A stretch of 35,739 bases of DNA from Lachnospiraceae bacterium. GTDB taxonomy: Bacteria; Bacillota; Clostridia; Lachnospirales; Lachnospiraceae. Of the stretch, positions 7,384-16,803 are shown piece by piece; within the stretch, counting starts at the first letter, position 1; each line of letters opens with the position of its first letter. The stretch lies in NCBI GenBank assembly GCA_022510725.1, contig JAFLSW010000024.1:1-35739 (forward strand), written 5' to 3'. The translations under genes were made by a program, and so were the position numbers. The notes beneath the pieces are model-generated. The model worked only from the letters and a program-made list of their open reading frames with translations. It was not told the DNA's origin and did not search any database.

Positions 7384-8280
7384 TCATCCTTCCCCACTCT
7401 TTTTCACCAACTCCAACAGTCCCTTGGCTGCCATGCTGACAGGCAGCTTTTTATTGGTTACCATGCAGATCTGCCGTTTGGGAATCATCTTATTAAAGCG
7501 AAGCTCAAACAGTCTGCCCGATTCAATATATTCTCTTGCAAAATCCCTTACCACGCATCCGATTCCTAAGTTACCCAATGCAAACTGTATGATCATATCG
7601 GATGTGGCAAGCTCGAACTCCGGATTTAAAATGACACCGTTTTCCGCCAGCAGATCATCCATGTATTTTCTGGTGCTGGTATTTTTTTCCAAAGATATAA
7701 TGGGGTATTCCGTCAGTTCCTTAAAATCCGTCATATGGTTTTTCAGTCTGGTATACTTACGCCCTGCCACAAAGATATCCTCAATTTCCCTGACAGGCAT
7801 GACTTCCATATCTTCCCGTTCTTCAAAGGGGGTACTGACCAATACAAAGTCAAAAAGACCCTCCTTCATTTTCCGCAAGGTTTCCGGGGTGGGTCCGTTG
7901 GTGATCTTCACTTTGATACCCGGATAAAGCTCATGGTATTGCTCCAAAAAAGGCAACAGATAATACTGCAGGGTCATGTCGCTGGCGCCAATATGGATCT
8001 CGCCCGCTTCCAGATTTTGAAGCTTCTGCAAAACCTGTTCACCCTGAGCAATCTGCTCATATCCGCTTTTTACATATTCGTACAGGATCTCTCCTTCCGG
8101 TGTCAGCCGCACCCCTCTGGCAGTACGCAAAAACAGCTTGGTATCCAACTGGCTTTCCAAAACCTTCATGGACTGACTGACTGCAGGCTGGGATATGGAC
8201 AGCTCCTGAGCCGCAAGGGTCAGGCTCTTATACTCTGCCACATAATAAAACACCCTGTAATATTCCAGATTTCCCTTCAT
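7384..8280 (-). CDS. LysR-family transcriptional regulator
   Basis: A 298-residue regulator with an N-terminal winged helix-turn-helix (about 1-62: FYYVAEYKSLTLAAQELSIS, QPAVSQSMKVLE, RLTPEGE) and a C-terminal effector-binding domain (about 90-290) of the periplasmic-binding-protein fold. The CysB/CysL-like layout is usual, but the effector cannot be predicted. The ATG has AAGGAG upstream, and it starts 26 bases after the 83-residue gene, so it may be read through from purC-purF-purB and the glycosyltransferase gene. It is not divergent from a target gene as many LysR genes are; the direct repeat just downstream of its stop is one candidate binding site, without proof. Confidence 0.92.
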   Translation of the reverse strand: MKGNLEYYRVFYYVAEYKSLTLAAQELSISQPAVSQSMKVLESQLDTKLFLRTARGVRLTPEGEILYEYVKSGYEQIAQGEQVLQKLQNLEAGEIHIGASDMTLQYYLLPFLEQYHELYPGIKVKITNGPTPETLRKMKEGLFDFVLVSTPFEEREDMEVMPVREIEDIFVAGRKYTRLKNHMTDFKELTEYPIISLEKNTSTRKYMDDLLAENGVILNPEFELATSDMIIQFALGNLGIGCVVRDFAREYIESGRLFELRFNKMIPKRQICMVTNKKLPVSMAAKGLLELVKKSGEG

Positions 8281-8306
8281 CTATTTTCTCTCCTTAAGAA
8301 AGCGGC

Positions 8307-8558
8307 CTAAAAGCTTTTCACATTGTTCTGATGATGGAAATTATTCATCCTGTCTTTTAGCTGCTCTCCTCTTTCCTGATAGTATGCGATCTGCTTATCC
8401 GAAAGCTTTCCCGATGTTTTCAAACTTTCAAACAGCTTCCAATACTCTTCATAATTTAATTTTGCCGCATCCTTATAATTGTTTTCAAAATTCATCTGCA
8501 ACGTTTGAAGCTTTGTTTCCAGCGCCTCGTTTTTCTTATTTTTCAGAAATGCAAACAT
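8307..8558 (-). CDS. Small charged helical protein
   Basis: An 83-residue protein that I do not recognise. It is rich in Lys, Glu, Gln, Asn and Tyr, with predicted continuous helix (about 10-72) and possible short coiled coil; no cysteine motif, signal peptide or membrane segment. Its start overlaps the end of the glycosyltransferase gene by 23 bases, which suggests translational coupling, and GGAGG lies very close to the ATG (an earlier AAAGG is better spaced). The overlap and conserved direction argue it is real, though it is short. Confidence 0.6.
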   Translation of the reverse strand: MFAFLKNKKNEALETKLQTLQMNFENNYKDAAKLNYEEYWKLFESLKTSGKLSDKQIAYYQERGEQLKDRMNNFHHQNNVKSF

Positions 8559-9738
8559 CCTCCATACACCTTTCGTAAATCTCTATGAGCTTTTTATAAT
8601 TTTCTTCCTTTTCCCACAGCTTTGCCTCCGGCAGATCAAAGGAACAGGAAAGTTCATCACAGTCTGCTATGGCTTCTGCCAGCCTTTTTATATCTCCCGG
8701 TCTGATCTTTTGACCGTTTACGCCGTTTCGTACCAGATTGCCTACATTGCCAAAATCCTGACAGATCACCGGCGTTTTTACTCCGTAAGCTTCTAAAATA
8801 GTTAAAGGAAAGCCTTCGTACCAAAGGGAAGGAAGGATCACAGCCTTTGCCTCTCCCATTTTACTCACCAATTCTTCATGAGAAAGCCTGCCCATCATAA
8901 TGATCTGACCGCCAAGTTCATGCTTTTTGATATAGCGCTTACAGGCAGTATCCAAGCTGCCCTCGCCGCAGACCAAAAGCCTTGGCATTTCCCTGTTTTG
9001 TTCTTTTGCCAACCGATATGCCCGGAACAAAAGGGGTATGCCTTTTTCCTTTTCCAATCTACCGGCATATAGAACAAAGTCTTTTCTTTGTTCTTTTGTG
9101 ACAGCCTTTTCTAACCTCTCGGAAAAGTTCGGCTTTACAAACACCTGCTTAGGATGAATGAGACCAGCTTCCAAAAGCTTTTCTTTGTTAAATTCCGTCA
9201 GACAGATGTAAGCTATCCGGTCATAGGTCCCAAGAAGCCGATGAAGCTTTGTGCTGAAGGCACAAAGAAAAGACATGCTCCTGCTGTCTCGATAGCAGCT
9301 ATGAAGGACCCCCTGACACAATCCCTTCTTGACACAATCCTCACAGATATGACCGTCCCGATAAAAGATCCCGTTTAAACAAAGCAGGCGAAAATTGTGA
9401 AGGGTCATAACCACCGGCACCTTCATGGAAAAAGCAGCAAAGAATACCGATGGACTGATCAGAGGCAGGGTATTGTGCACATGAAGGATGTCCACCTGCT
9501 TTTCTTTGATTTCCTTTCTTACTTCCAGATAGGTTTTAACAGAAAAAATAGTGGTAAAAGGAAGGCAGAGCTTACCCCAAAATCTCATGTCATCTAACTT
9601 TCGGTTATCCCTTTTATAGAGGAAAACCTGATGCCCATGGGATGTCAGCAATGCTCTTTCATCCTCTACCACCTGTTCTTCGCCACCTCTTATTTTATAT
9701 AAATCATGTACCTGTAAAATCCGCAGCTTTGTTGCCAT
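8536..9738 (-). CDS. Glycosyltransferase family 4 (GT-B fold)
   Basis: A 400-residue cytoplasmic glycosyltransferase that would move a sugar from a nucleotide donor to an acceptor, probably a cell-surface glycan. The N-terminal Rossmann half starts LRILQVHDLYKIRGGEEQVV with the glycine-rich acceptor-side loop; the C-terminal half has YAGRLEKEKGI, the LVCGEGS strand and the donor-site motif SLWYEGFPLTILEAYG with the two spaced glutamates of the E-x7-E type. A cysteine cluster (CEDCVKKGLC followed by SCY) near residue 135 may bind zinc. AAAGGGG precedes the ATG. It starts 32 bases after purB, an odd neighbour, so it may be co-expressed with purine genes or have an unseen promoter. Acceptor and donor are unknown. 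Confidence 0.9.
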   Translation of the reverse strand: MATKLRILQVHDLYKIRGGEEQVVEDERALLTSHGHQVFLYKRDNRKLDDMRFWGKLCLPFTTIFSVKTYLEVRKEIKEKQVDILHVHNTLPLISPSVFFAAFSMKVPVVMTLHNFRLLCLNGIFYRDGHICEDCVKKGLCQGVLHSCYRDSRSMSFLCAFSTKLHRLLGTYDRIAYICLTEFNKEKLLEAGLIHPKQVFVKPNFSERLEKAVTKEQRKDFVLYAGRLEKEKGIPLLFRAYRLAKEQNREMPRLLVCGEGSLDTACKRYIKKHELGGQIIMMGRLSHEELVSKMGEAKAVILPSLWYEGFPLTILEAYGVKTPVICQDFGNVGNLVRNGVNGQKIRPGDIKRLAEAIADCDELSCSFDLPEAKLWEKEENYKKLIEIYERCMEDVCISEK

Positions 9739-9770
9739 AAGACCCCTTTCACGAAATCCGGCGTTTTCTA

Positions 9771-11222
9771 TTACACATTGATCTGTGCAGTCATGCCCAA
9801 CAGATCTTTATTTTCTTCTAAGATCGGTGCAATGACTTCTTTTAAGAAGGCTTCCACCTGTACCGGTGCTCTTCCCACATATTTTTCAGGGTCCATAGCC
9901 TGTTTTAAAGCCTCTATATCCATGCCAAAGGCAGGGTCTGCTGCGATCAGTTCCAAAAGATTGTTGTCTTTTCCCAGCTGTTTTACATTTTTGCCGGCTT
10001 CCATGGAAAGCTCTCTGATCCGCTCGTGCAGCTCCTGTCTGTTGCCGCCTCTCTTTACCGCATCCATCATAATATTTTCTGTAGCCATAAAAGGCAGCTC
10101 ACTCATCAGGCGTTTCTCAATAACCTTATCATAAACCACCAGTCCGTCCACTACATTAAGGCACAGATCCAAGATACCGTCCACTGCAAGAAATCCTTCA
10201 GGGATGGAAAGCCGTTTGTTTGCCGAATCATCCAAGGTGCGCTCAAACCACTGGGTAGCCGAAGTAATGGCAGGATTTAAGGCATCGATCATAACAAACC
10301 TGGAAAGGGAAGCGATACGCTCACTTCTCATGGGATTTCTCTTATATGCCATGGCGGAGGAACCGATCTGGCTCTTCTCAAAGGGCTCTTCCACTTCTTT
10401 TAAATGCTGTAATAAACGGATATCATTGCTCATCTTATGGGCGCTTGCCGCAATGCCAGATAAGATATTGCAGACTCTTGTATCCGTCTTGCGGCTGTAG
10501 GTCTGTCCCGATACAGGCACGCAGGAGTCAAAGCCCATTTTCTTTGCGATCATGGGATCGATCTTGTCAATGGTTTCCTGATCTCCGTCAAAAAGCTCCA
10601 GGAAGGAAGCCTGGGTTCCTGTGGTACCTTTGGAACCAAGAAGCTTCATAGTGGAGAGCACATAATTTAAGTCCTCTAAATCCATACAAAATTCCTGTGC
10701 CCAGAGGGTAGCTCTTTTTCCTACTGTCGTAGGCTGGGCAGGCTGGAAATGGGTAAATGCCAGAGTGGGCTGGCTTTTATAAGTATCTGCAAACTGGGAA
10801 AGCTTGGCGATCACATTGACCAGTTTTTTCTTAACCAGCTTTAAAGCCTCTGTCATCACGATAATATCCGTATTGTCTCCCACATAGCAGGACGTAGCGC
10901 CTAAATGAATAATGCCTGCCGCTTTGGGGCACTGTTTACCATAGGCATAGACATGGCTCATAACATCATGGCGCACTTCTTTTTCTCTTGCCTTTGCCAC
11001 ATCATAGTTGATATCGGACACATGGGCTTTTAATTCTTCTACCTGATCCGGTGTGATAACAGGCTTGCCGTTTTGGGAAAGCCCCAGCTCCATTTCCGTT
11101 TCCGCAAGGGCGATCCACAGCTTTCTCCAGGTAGTGAATTTCATATCGGGAGAAAAGATATACTGCATTTCCCTGCTGGCATAACGCTCTGATAATGGGC
11201 TAACATATCTGTCTGTGCTCAT
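9771..11222 (-). CDS. purB: Adenylosuccinate lyase
   Basis: Splits fumarate from SAICAR and from adenylosuccinate, acting in both IMP synthesis and the IMP to AMP branch. The 483-residue protein belongs to the fumarase/aspartase fold; the signature loop GSSAMAYKRNP (catalytic Ser region) is intact, with SPLSERYAS near the N terminus and THFQPAQPTT in the middle. The start at 11222 is chosen for its AAGGAG site and the conserved MSTDRYVSPL start. It is 22 bases after purF, in the purC-purF-purB operon. Its substrates link it to purA, which lies about 3 kb further on. Confidence 0.97.
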   Translation of the reverse strand: MSTDRYVSPLSERYASREMQYIFSPDMKFTTWRKLWIALAETEMELGLSQNGKPVITPDQVEELKAHVSDINYDVAKAREKEVRHDVMSHVYAYGKQCPKAAGIIHLGATSCYVGDNTDIIVMTEALKLVKKKLVNVIAKLSQFADTYKSQPTLAFTHFQPAQPTTVGKRATLWAQEFCMDLEDLNYVLSTMKLLGSKGTTGTQASFLELFDGDQETIDKIDPMIAKKMGFDSCVPVSGQTYSRKTDTRVCNILSGIAASAHKMSNDIRLLQHLKEVEEPFEKSQIGSSAMAYKRNPMRSERIASLSRFVMIDALNPAITSATQWFERTLDDSANKRLSIPEGFLAVDGILDLCLNVVDGLVVYDKVIEKRLMSELPFMATENIMMDAVKRGGNRQELHERIRELSMEAGKNVKQLGKDNNLLELIAADPAFGMDIEALKQAMDPEKYVGRAPVQVEAFLKEVIAPILEENKDLLGMTAQINV

Positions 11223-11244
11223 GATTTTATCTCCTTTTGCATTG

Positions 11245-12690
11245 TTATTTATCAAATTCGCCTCTGATATCTTCTTCCGGCGGATCCAAGGGATAATTAC
11301 CGGTAAAGCATCCTGTGCAGATCTCTTTCCCCTCTACCATCTGGGGAAGTCTCTCGATATCCAGATATCCTAAAGAATCCGCACCGATGATCTGTCTGAT
11401 ATCCTCTATGGTACGGTTATAGGCAATGAGCTGCTCCCTTGCAGGCACATCTGTACCAAAGTAACAAGGCCACAAGAACGGCGGGGAAGAAATTCGTACA
11501 TGCACTTCCTTTGCGCCCGCATCCCGCAGCATTTTCACGATCCGATCAGAAGTAGTGCCCCGGACAATGGAGTCGTCGATCATGACCACCCGCTTGCCCT
11601 CTACCACTTCCCTAATGGGATTTAACTTAACAGAAACGCTGCTTTCCCGGTTCTTTTGCTTGGGCTTGATAAAGGTTCGTCCCACATAGGTATTTTTGAC
11701 AAAGGCAGGGGCATAGGGAATGCCCGACTCTAAGGAATATCCCATGGCGGCGCAGTTGCCAGACTCCGGCACACCTGTTACGATATCCGCCTCCACCGGG
11801 GAATCCATTGCCAAAAATCTGCCGGCTAAGATCCTGGACTTATAGACGCTGATGCCGTCTAAATAGCTATCCGGCCTTGCAAAATAAATATATTCAAAAA
11901 TACATCTGGCATGCTGCTCTTTGGGGATACACAGGCTCTTATCGGACTCGATGCCTTTTTCGGGACTGATGGTTACCACTTCTCCCGGCTCCACATCCCG
12001 GACAAATTCTGCGCCGATGGTATCCAGGGCACAGGTCTCGCTTGCTAAGATATAACAGTTATCCCGCTTGCCGATGCACAAAGGGCGGAACCCAAAGGGA
12101 TCTCTGGCTCCGATCAGCTTTCTGGGGCTCATGACTACCAAAGAATAAGCGCCTTTTAGCTTCTCCATGGCAAATCTGACCGCTTCCTCTACTGTCTTAG
12201 AACGCAGCCTTTCCCTTGCAATATGGTAAGCGATCACTTCCGAATCGATGGTAGTCTGGAAGATCGCTCCCGTATATTCCAGCTCCCGCCTCAGCTCCGG
12301 CGCATTGATCAGGTTACCGTTATGGGCCAGTCCCAATGTACCCTTCACATAATTTAAGACCAAAGGCTGGGCATTTTCTCTGGTGGAACTGCCTGCTGTG
12401 GAATAGCGTACATGTCCCACGCCGATATCGCCCTTTAAAGAAGAAAGGGTATCCGGCCTAAAGGCTTCGTTTAACAGACCCATATCCTTGTAGGTGGATA
12501 CCTTTCCCTTGGGACCGTCGGTTTCGCTTACGGCAATACCGCAGCTTTCCTGGCCCCTGTGCTGTAAGGCAAACAGTCCGTAATAAATGCTGGTTGCCAC
12601 ATCATTTCCATCAAAATCATACATGCCGAAGACACCGCATTCTTCTCCGATGCCATCTGCTTCTTCCCGTCGTATGCGTGTCTCGTCCAT
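11245..12690 (-). CDS. purF: Amidophosphoribosyltransferase (glutamine PRPP amidotransferase)
   Basis: First enzyme of de novo purine synthesis: makes phosphoribosylamine from PRPP and glutamine. The 481-residue precursor has a 17-residue propeptide before the N-terminal nucleophile C18 (GEECGVFG), as in the Bacillus type, then the Ntn glutaminase domain (LQHRGQES, YSTAGSS) and the phosphoribosyltransferase domain with VVMIDDSIVRGTT. Cysteines in ARCIFEY, WPCYFG and ICTGCFTGNYP match the four ligands of the oxygen-sensitive 4Fe-4S cluster of Bacillus subtilis PurF, which fits an anaerobe. It begins two bases after purC. Confidence 0.97.
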   Translation of the reverse strand: MDETRIRREEADGIGEECGVFGMYDFDGNDVATSIYYGLFALQHRGQESCGIAVSETDGPKGKVSTYKDMGLLNEAFRPDTLSSLKGDIGVGHVRYSTAGSSTRENAQPLVLNYVKGTLGLAHNGNLINAPELRRELEYTGAIFQTTIDSEVIAYHIARERLRSKTVEEAVRFAMEKLKGAYSLVVMSPRKLIGARDPFGFRPLCIGKRDNCYILASETCALDTIGAEFVRDVEPGEVVTISPEKGIESDKSLCIPKEQHARCIFEYIYFARPDSYLDGISVYKSRILAGRFLAMDSPVEADIVTGVPESGNCAAMGYSLESGIPYAPAFVKNTYVGRTFIKPKQKNRESSVSVKLNPIREVVEGKRVVMIDDSIVRGTTSDRIVKMLRDAGAKEVHVRISSPPFLWPCYFGTDVPAREQLIAYNRTIEDIRQIIGADSLGYLDIERLPQMVEGKEICTGCFTGNYPLDPPEEDIRGEFDK

Positions 12691-12692
12691 CC

Positions 12693-13397
12693 TTATAATC
12701 CCAATCTTTTAAATACTTCGTTATATGCTTCTTCTACATTTCCCAGATCCCTGCGGAAGCGGTCTTTGTCCAGCTTCTCGTTGGTATTCACATCCCAAAG
12801 TCTGCAGGTGTCAGGGCTGGTCTCATCAGCCAAGATGATCTGACCGTGATATCTGCCGAACTCGATCTTAAAGTCGATCAGCTTGATATCTGCCTGAAGG
12901 AAATAAGCCTTCAATACTTCATTTACTTTGAAAGCATATTTCTTGATCACTTCTATTTCTTCCCAGGTAGCAAGTCCCAATGCTACTGCAAAATAGCTGT
13001 TGATAAGGGGATCCCCCAGCTCATCATTTTTGTAGGAAAACTCAATGGTAGGCTCTTTAAAGGGAGTACCCTCTTCTACACCAAGACGCTTGGAGAAGCT
13101 TCCTGCTGCCACATTTCGGATAATAACCTCTAAAGGAACGATCTCAACCCGCTTTACTGCTGTTTCTCTGTCGCTTAATTCCTCTACAAGATGAGTGGGA
13201 ACGCCTTCCTTTTCCAGCAATTTAAATACATGGTTGGTCATCCGGTTGTTGATGACGCCTTTGCCTACGATGGTGCCTTTCTTTTCTCCGTTAAAAGCAG
13301 TTGCATCATCCTTGTAGTCTACGATCAATACATCGGGATCGTCCGTTTCAAATACCTTCTTTGCTTTTCCTTCATAGAGCTGATTTAATTTTTTCAT
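12693..13397 (-). CDS. purC: SAICAR synthetase
   Basis: Catalyses the ATP-dependent ligation of CAIR and aspartate to SAICAR in de novo purine synthesis. The 234-residue protein begins [10 protein letters not shown] and carries DDATAFNG, the central RNVAAGS segment and the C-terminal DEISP-type segment, here [12 protein letters not shown]. The length is usual for a single-domain bacterial PurC. It is the first gene of the purC-purF-purB operon, with a strong sigma-A promoter and a leader of about 60 bases containing no riboswitch I recognise. A GGTACGAGGT site lies before the ATG. Confidence 0.97.
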   Translation of the reverse strand: MKKLNQLYEGKAKKVFETDDPDVLIVDYKDDATAFNGEKKGTIVGKGVINNRMTNHVFKLLEKEGVPTHLVEELSDRETAVKRVEIVPLEVIIRNVAAGSFSKRLGVEEGTPFKEPTIEFSYKNDELGDPLINSYFAVALGLATWEEIEVIKKYAFKVNEVLKAYFLQADIKLIDFKIEFGRYHGQIILADETSPDTCRLWDVNTNEKLDKDRFRRDLGNVEEAYNEVFKRLGL

Positions 13398-13464
13398 CTC
13401 TGCTACCTCGTACCTTTCTTTCTTTTATACGCTGATCCGTATTACTCAGACCATATGCAACACA

Positions 13465-13493
13465 ATTATAAACAATCAGGAAACAGAATGCAA
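13465..13493 (-). promoter_or_regulatory. Sigma-A promoter of purC-purF-purB
   Basis: On the minus strand, TTGCAT (13488-13493), exactly 17 bases, then a perfect TATAAT (13465-13470). The implied start is near 13458, 60 bases before the purC ATG. The site lies in the gap after the amino acid ABC ATPase stop codon. Confidence 0.8.
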
Positions 13494-13519
13494 TCTGTGA
13501 AACCGCCAAAAATTTCCGC

Positions 13520-14275
13520 CTAACTCCTAAATTTTCCGATAAAATCACGAATTCTCGGGTTATCAGAAGCAAAAATCTCTTCCGGCGTCCCCTCCTGCTG
13601 TATGGTTCCTTCCTCCATAAAGATGATCCTGTCGGAAAGCTCTCTTGCAAATTCCATCTCATGGGTCACAATGATCATGGTCATTTTTTCTTTGGCCAGT
13701 TCCTTAATAACCTTTAATACCTCTGCTGTCAGCATGGGATCAAGAGCCGATGTGGGCTCATCAAAAAACAAGATCTTGGGCTGCCTTGCCAAAGCTCTGG
13801 CAATGGAAACCCTCTGCTGCTGTCCCCCGGAAAGCTGGTAAGGGTAGGCATCCCTCTTATCGGAAAGTCCCAACTGTAAAAGCAGCTTTTCTGCCCGCTC
13901 CATTGCTTCCTCCTTGCTTACCTTGTCTACACTGATGGGGGCATCCATAATATTTTTTAAGACGCTGTAATGGGGAAACAGGTTGAAATTCTGAAAAACC
14001 AGTCCGAAATAATGTCCGAATTTCTTTAATTCATTTTTAGAGGCATAGACGCTTTTGCCGTTTTCGTCCTTTGCCGCATATTCTCCCATATAGATCAGAT
14101 CGCCGCCGTCCATCTTTTCCAACATGGCAGCGCAGCGCAAAATGGTAGACTTTCCGGAACCGGAAGGACCGATGATGGAAAGCACTTCTCCTTCTTTTAC
14201 CGTCAGGGAAATATCCTTTAATACATGCAGTCCGTCAAACTGCTTTTTCATATGCCTGATCTCCAATATGTTCAT
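13520..14275 (-). CDS. Polar amino acid ABC transporter, ATP-binding subunit
   Basis: A 251-residue ATPase that powers uptake of polar amino acids (GlnQ/HisP class). Walker [11 protein letters not shown]-loop in [15 protein letters not shown], signature [15 protein letters not shown], Walker [14 protein letters not shown] and the H-loop in IIVTHEMEF are all intact. The start at 14275 follows AGGAGG; the frame further upstream is unsupported. It starts 11 bases after the permease gene, so the pair is coupled. The matching binding-protein gene is 4 kb upstream on the same strand, on the far side of the cobalamin transporter genes. Confidence 0.95.
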   Translation of the reverse strand: MNILEIRHMKKQFDGLHVLKDISLTVKEGEVLSIIGPSGSGKSTILRCAAMLEKMDGGDLIYMGEYAAKDENGKSVYASKNELKKFGHYFGLVFQNFNLFPHYSVLKNIMDAPISVDKVSKEEAMERAEKLLLQLGLSDKRDAYPYQLSGGQQQRVSIARALARQPKILFFDEPTSALDPMLTAEVLKVIKELAKEKMTMIIVTHEMEFARELSDRIIFMEEGTIQQEGTPEEIFASDNPRIRDFIGKFRS

Positions 14276-14286
14276 GCTTCCACCTC

Positions 14287-14937
14287 CTAGCGATAATAAG
14301 AAAGACACTTCTCGATCCGTTCCATGGCCGTTGCTACCACCAGATTAAACACATAGTAAAAAATGGCTGCTGCCACAAAAGGCATCATGGTAGTCTGAGC
14401 CGCCGCAATCTGCTTTGCAATGGTAAACATTTCCATATAAGCAAGGGAAAATGCCAAAGAAGTATCTTTTACCAGCGTGATGACTTCGTTTGTAACAGCC
14501 GGCAAGATCCGTTTCATGACCTGGGGCAGGATGATCTTCATAAAGGTCTGTGTCTTGGAGTAGCCAAGAACCTTTGCCGCCTCATACTGTCCCACCGGCA
14601 TGGATTCAATACCGGAGCGGTAGATCTCCGCAAAATATGCCGCATAGTTCAAGACAAAGCCGATGATAATGGCAATAAAACGATATCCTTTTGGAAGCTG
14701 GATGCCGAATAGATAATAGGGACCGAAATACACCACCAAAAGCTGAAGCATTAACGGTGTTCCCCTCATGATAGATATGTAAATTTTGAATATCACAGCT
14801 ATGAAACGGTTCTTTGCCATTCTTCCAAAGGCAATGAACAAACCCAAAGGCAGGGATAAGACCAGGGTCCACACAAAGATCCCTATGGTTTTGATCATGC
14901 CGTCGCCAAGCTGCTGCAAAATCGTTGTAAACTCCAT
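14287..14937 (-). CDS. Polar amino acid ABC transporter, permease subunit
   Basis: A 216-residue membrane protein of the HisM/GlnP permease class with about five hydrophobic helices. The ATPase-contact loop [21 protein letters not shown] is clear, and TLPLMLQ-type family residues appear as [14 protein letters not shown]. The start at 14937 follows GGAGG. It lies 79 bases after btuD, with no terminator seen between them, so the riboswitch-controlled transcript may extend into it. It pairs with the ATPase gene immediately downstream and, by family, with the binding protein at 18138-18956. Confidence 0.93.
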   Translation of the reverse strand: MEFTTILQQLGDGMIKTIGIFVWTLVLSLPLGLFIAFGRMAKNRFIAVIFKIYISIMRGTPLMLQLLVVYFGPYYLFGIQLPKGYRFIAIIIGFVLNYAAYFAEIYRSGIESMPVGQYEAAKVLGYSKTQTFMKIILPQVMKRILPAVTNEVITLVKDTSLAFSLAYMEMFTIAKQIAAAQTTMMPFVAAAIFYYVFNLVVATAMERIEKCLSYYR

Positions 14938-15016
14938 AACTTTTTCCTCCGATTTGGGGCTAAGCCCTTTATATCGTATCACAAGGTCGAAAGTCTTTCT
15001 ACAACAATTTACGGAT

Positions 15017-15772
15017 TTATACCCATCTTTTTAAAATTGTTTTCATATGACCTGCCACATCCATGCCATAGGTTTCACTGATCAGGGAAATATCCAGATT
15101 TTCCACCTTTTCCATTGCTTTTACTTTCCCTTGTTCCATTAACAGCACCTTGTCCGCAAAATCCAGGGCCAGATTCACATCATGAAGCACTCCTACTACA
15201 CAGCGCTCTCCCTGCTTTACCCATTCCTTTAATGCTGCCATAAGCTCCACCTGATATTTTAGATCCAGATGGTTGGTTGGTTCATCCAACAAAATGATCT
15301 GAGGCTCCTGGGCAAAAACTCTGGCCAAAAAGACCCGCTGCAATTGTCCGCCGGAAAGCTCTGTGATGAGCCGGTCTTTCAGCTTAAGCATGTCGGTCCG
15401 CCTAAGGCTTTCCTCCACAATGCGCTTATCCTCCTTTGAGGTTGTATAAAAGGCACCTTTTTTCTGATGGGCATATCTGCCAAGCATGACCGTTTCATAT
15501 ACCGTATAAGAAAAATAAACAGAAGAAAGCTGGCTCATAAAAGCCATCTGCAAAGCCTTTTGCCTGGGAGATAAAGAAAGGATGTTCTGTCCGCAGATCT
15601 CTACCTTTCCCTGTGATTTCAGGATGCCTGAAATACCCCGCAAAAGCGTGGTTTTTCCACACCCGTTGGGCCCTAAGATGCTAAGGCACTCTCCTTCTTC
15701 CACCTGAAAAGAGATATCTTTGATAATAGGCTCTTTGCCGTATCCGCATGTTACATGTTCTACCAAAAGCAC
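15017..15772 (-). CDS. btuD: Cobalamin/iron-siderophore-type ABC transporter, ATP-binding subunit
   Basis: A 251-residue ATPase of the FepC/BtuD class. Walker A is GPNGCGKTT, signature LSGGQLQRVFLARV, Walker B IILLDEPTNHLD, H-loop LHDVNLA, with the class-typical MSQLSSVYFSYTV Q-loop region. The start codon is GTG, four bases past the permease stop codon, and TAGGA supplies a ribosome site, indicating translational coupling. The family transports corrinoids, haem or siderophores; the cobalamin riboswitch in front of the operon argues for cobalamin or a related cobamide. Confidence 0.93.
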   Translation of the reverse strand: MLLVEHVTCGYGKEPIIKDISFQVEEGECLSILGPNGCGKTTLLRGISGILKSQGKVEICGQNILSLSPRQKALQMAFMSQLSSVYFSYTVYETVMLGRYAHQKKGAFYTTSKEDKRIVEESLRRTDMLKLKDRLITELSGGQLQRVFLARVFAQEPQIILLDEPTNHLDLKYQVELMAALKEWVKQGERCVVGVLHDVNLALDFADKVLLMEQGKVKAMEKVENLDISLISETYGMDVAGHMKTILKRWV

Positions 15773-15777
15773 TGTTC

Positions 15778-16803
15778 CTACCCCTTTCTCCCACTAAAGT
15801 ACAAATACACAAAAAAGGGCGCACCGATCAAGGCGGTAATAGATCCAATGGGGATCTCCTTAGGCGAAGTCAGTGTCCTGCCTGCCAGGTCGCAAAGCAC
15901 CATAAAAGCGCCGCCAAACAAAGCGCAGGCCGGCAGCACCTTTCCATGGGAGGAACCCATAAACCGCCTGACTACATGGGGTGAGATCAGATCTATAAAT
16001 CCGATGATCCCGGTAAAAGCCACTGCCGTACCGGTAAGCACCGCTACGCCGCATAAAAGCAGCCACTTGCTTTTCTTTAAATCCACGCCCATAGCCTGCG
16101 CCTGTTCTTCTCCAAAGGTCATCATATCCATTTCCCTGGTATGCCAGAGAAAGAAGACCCCACACAAGATCAGCACCAAAAGAAGGATCCAGACACTGCT
16201 CCAGTCTCTGGCGGAAAAACTGCCAAGGAGCCAGAGGTTGATCCGCTGGGCATAACTGGGGGAGGCTGTCGCCATCACATTCATAATAGCGGTAAAAAAT
16301 AAAGATACCACCATACCGATCAATACTATGGTCACATTGGACATGGTCCGGTCAATACGGGATGATACCAGCATGACCAACACTACCGTTACAAGACCGC
16401 AGGTAAAGCTTACCGTAGGAAGTAAGAACATGCCAAGGGTCCCCACGGAAATACCCCCTACGATCACCAGGGCAGCTCCTAATCCTGCTCCTGCAGAAAT
16501 ACCCAGGCCGTAAGGAGAGGCCAGGGGATTTTTTAACACAGACTGCATCACTGTTCCGCATATGGACAGAGAAGCTCCCGTTAAAAAAGCCAGTAGAACT
16601 CTGGGAAGGCGTATGTCCATGACCAAAGATACATAGATAGGATCGATGGAATCCGGCAAAGCCGCCCCAAAGAGGCGGCTTCCCAAAATCCGTATGGTAA
16701 CTGCGGGAGGGATAGACACGCTGCCTATCCCGATCCCTAAAATCATTGCAATGACAGCTGCTGCAAAAAGCAGCAGCATTTTTGTTTTTACTTTTGTATT
16801 CAT
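15778..16803 (-). CDS. btuC: Cobalamin/iron-siderophore-type ABC transporter, permease
   Basis: A 341-residue FecCD-family membrane permease with about ten hydrophobic helices. Family markers include RLPRVLLAFLTGASLSICG, NPLASPYGLGISAGAG near residue 95, and GFIDLISPHVVRRFMG before the C terminus, the part that contacts the ATPase. The length is usual. It overlaps the binding-protein gene by four bases and ends five bases before btuD, so all three are one translational unit under the upstream cobalamin riboswitch. Confidence 0.94.
   Translation of the reverse strand: MNTKVKTKMLLLFAAAVIAMILGIGIGSVSIPPAVTIRILGSRLFGAALPDSIDPIYVSLVMDIRLPRVLLAFLTGASLSICGTVMQSVLKNPLASPYGLGISAGAGLGAALVIVGGISVGTLGMFLLPTVSFTCGLVTVVLVMLVSSRIDRTMSNVTIVLIGMVVSLFFTAIMNVMATASPSYAQRINLWLLGSFSARDWSSVWILLLVLILCGVFFLWHTREMDMMTFGEEQAQAMGVDLKKSKWLLLCGVAVLTGTAVAFTGIIGFIDLISPHVVRRFMGSSHGKVLPACALFGGAFMVLCDLAGRTLTSPKEIPIGSITALIGAPFFVYLYFSGRKG

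Noticed and set aside
13398-13464. Possible purine riboswitch in the purC leader
   Set aside because: The leader is only about 60 bases, lacks the conserved three-way junction elements and has no terminator hairpin.
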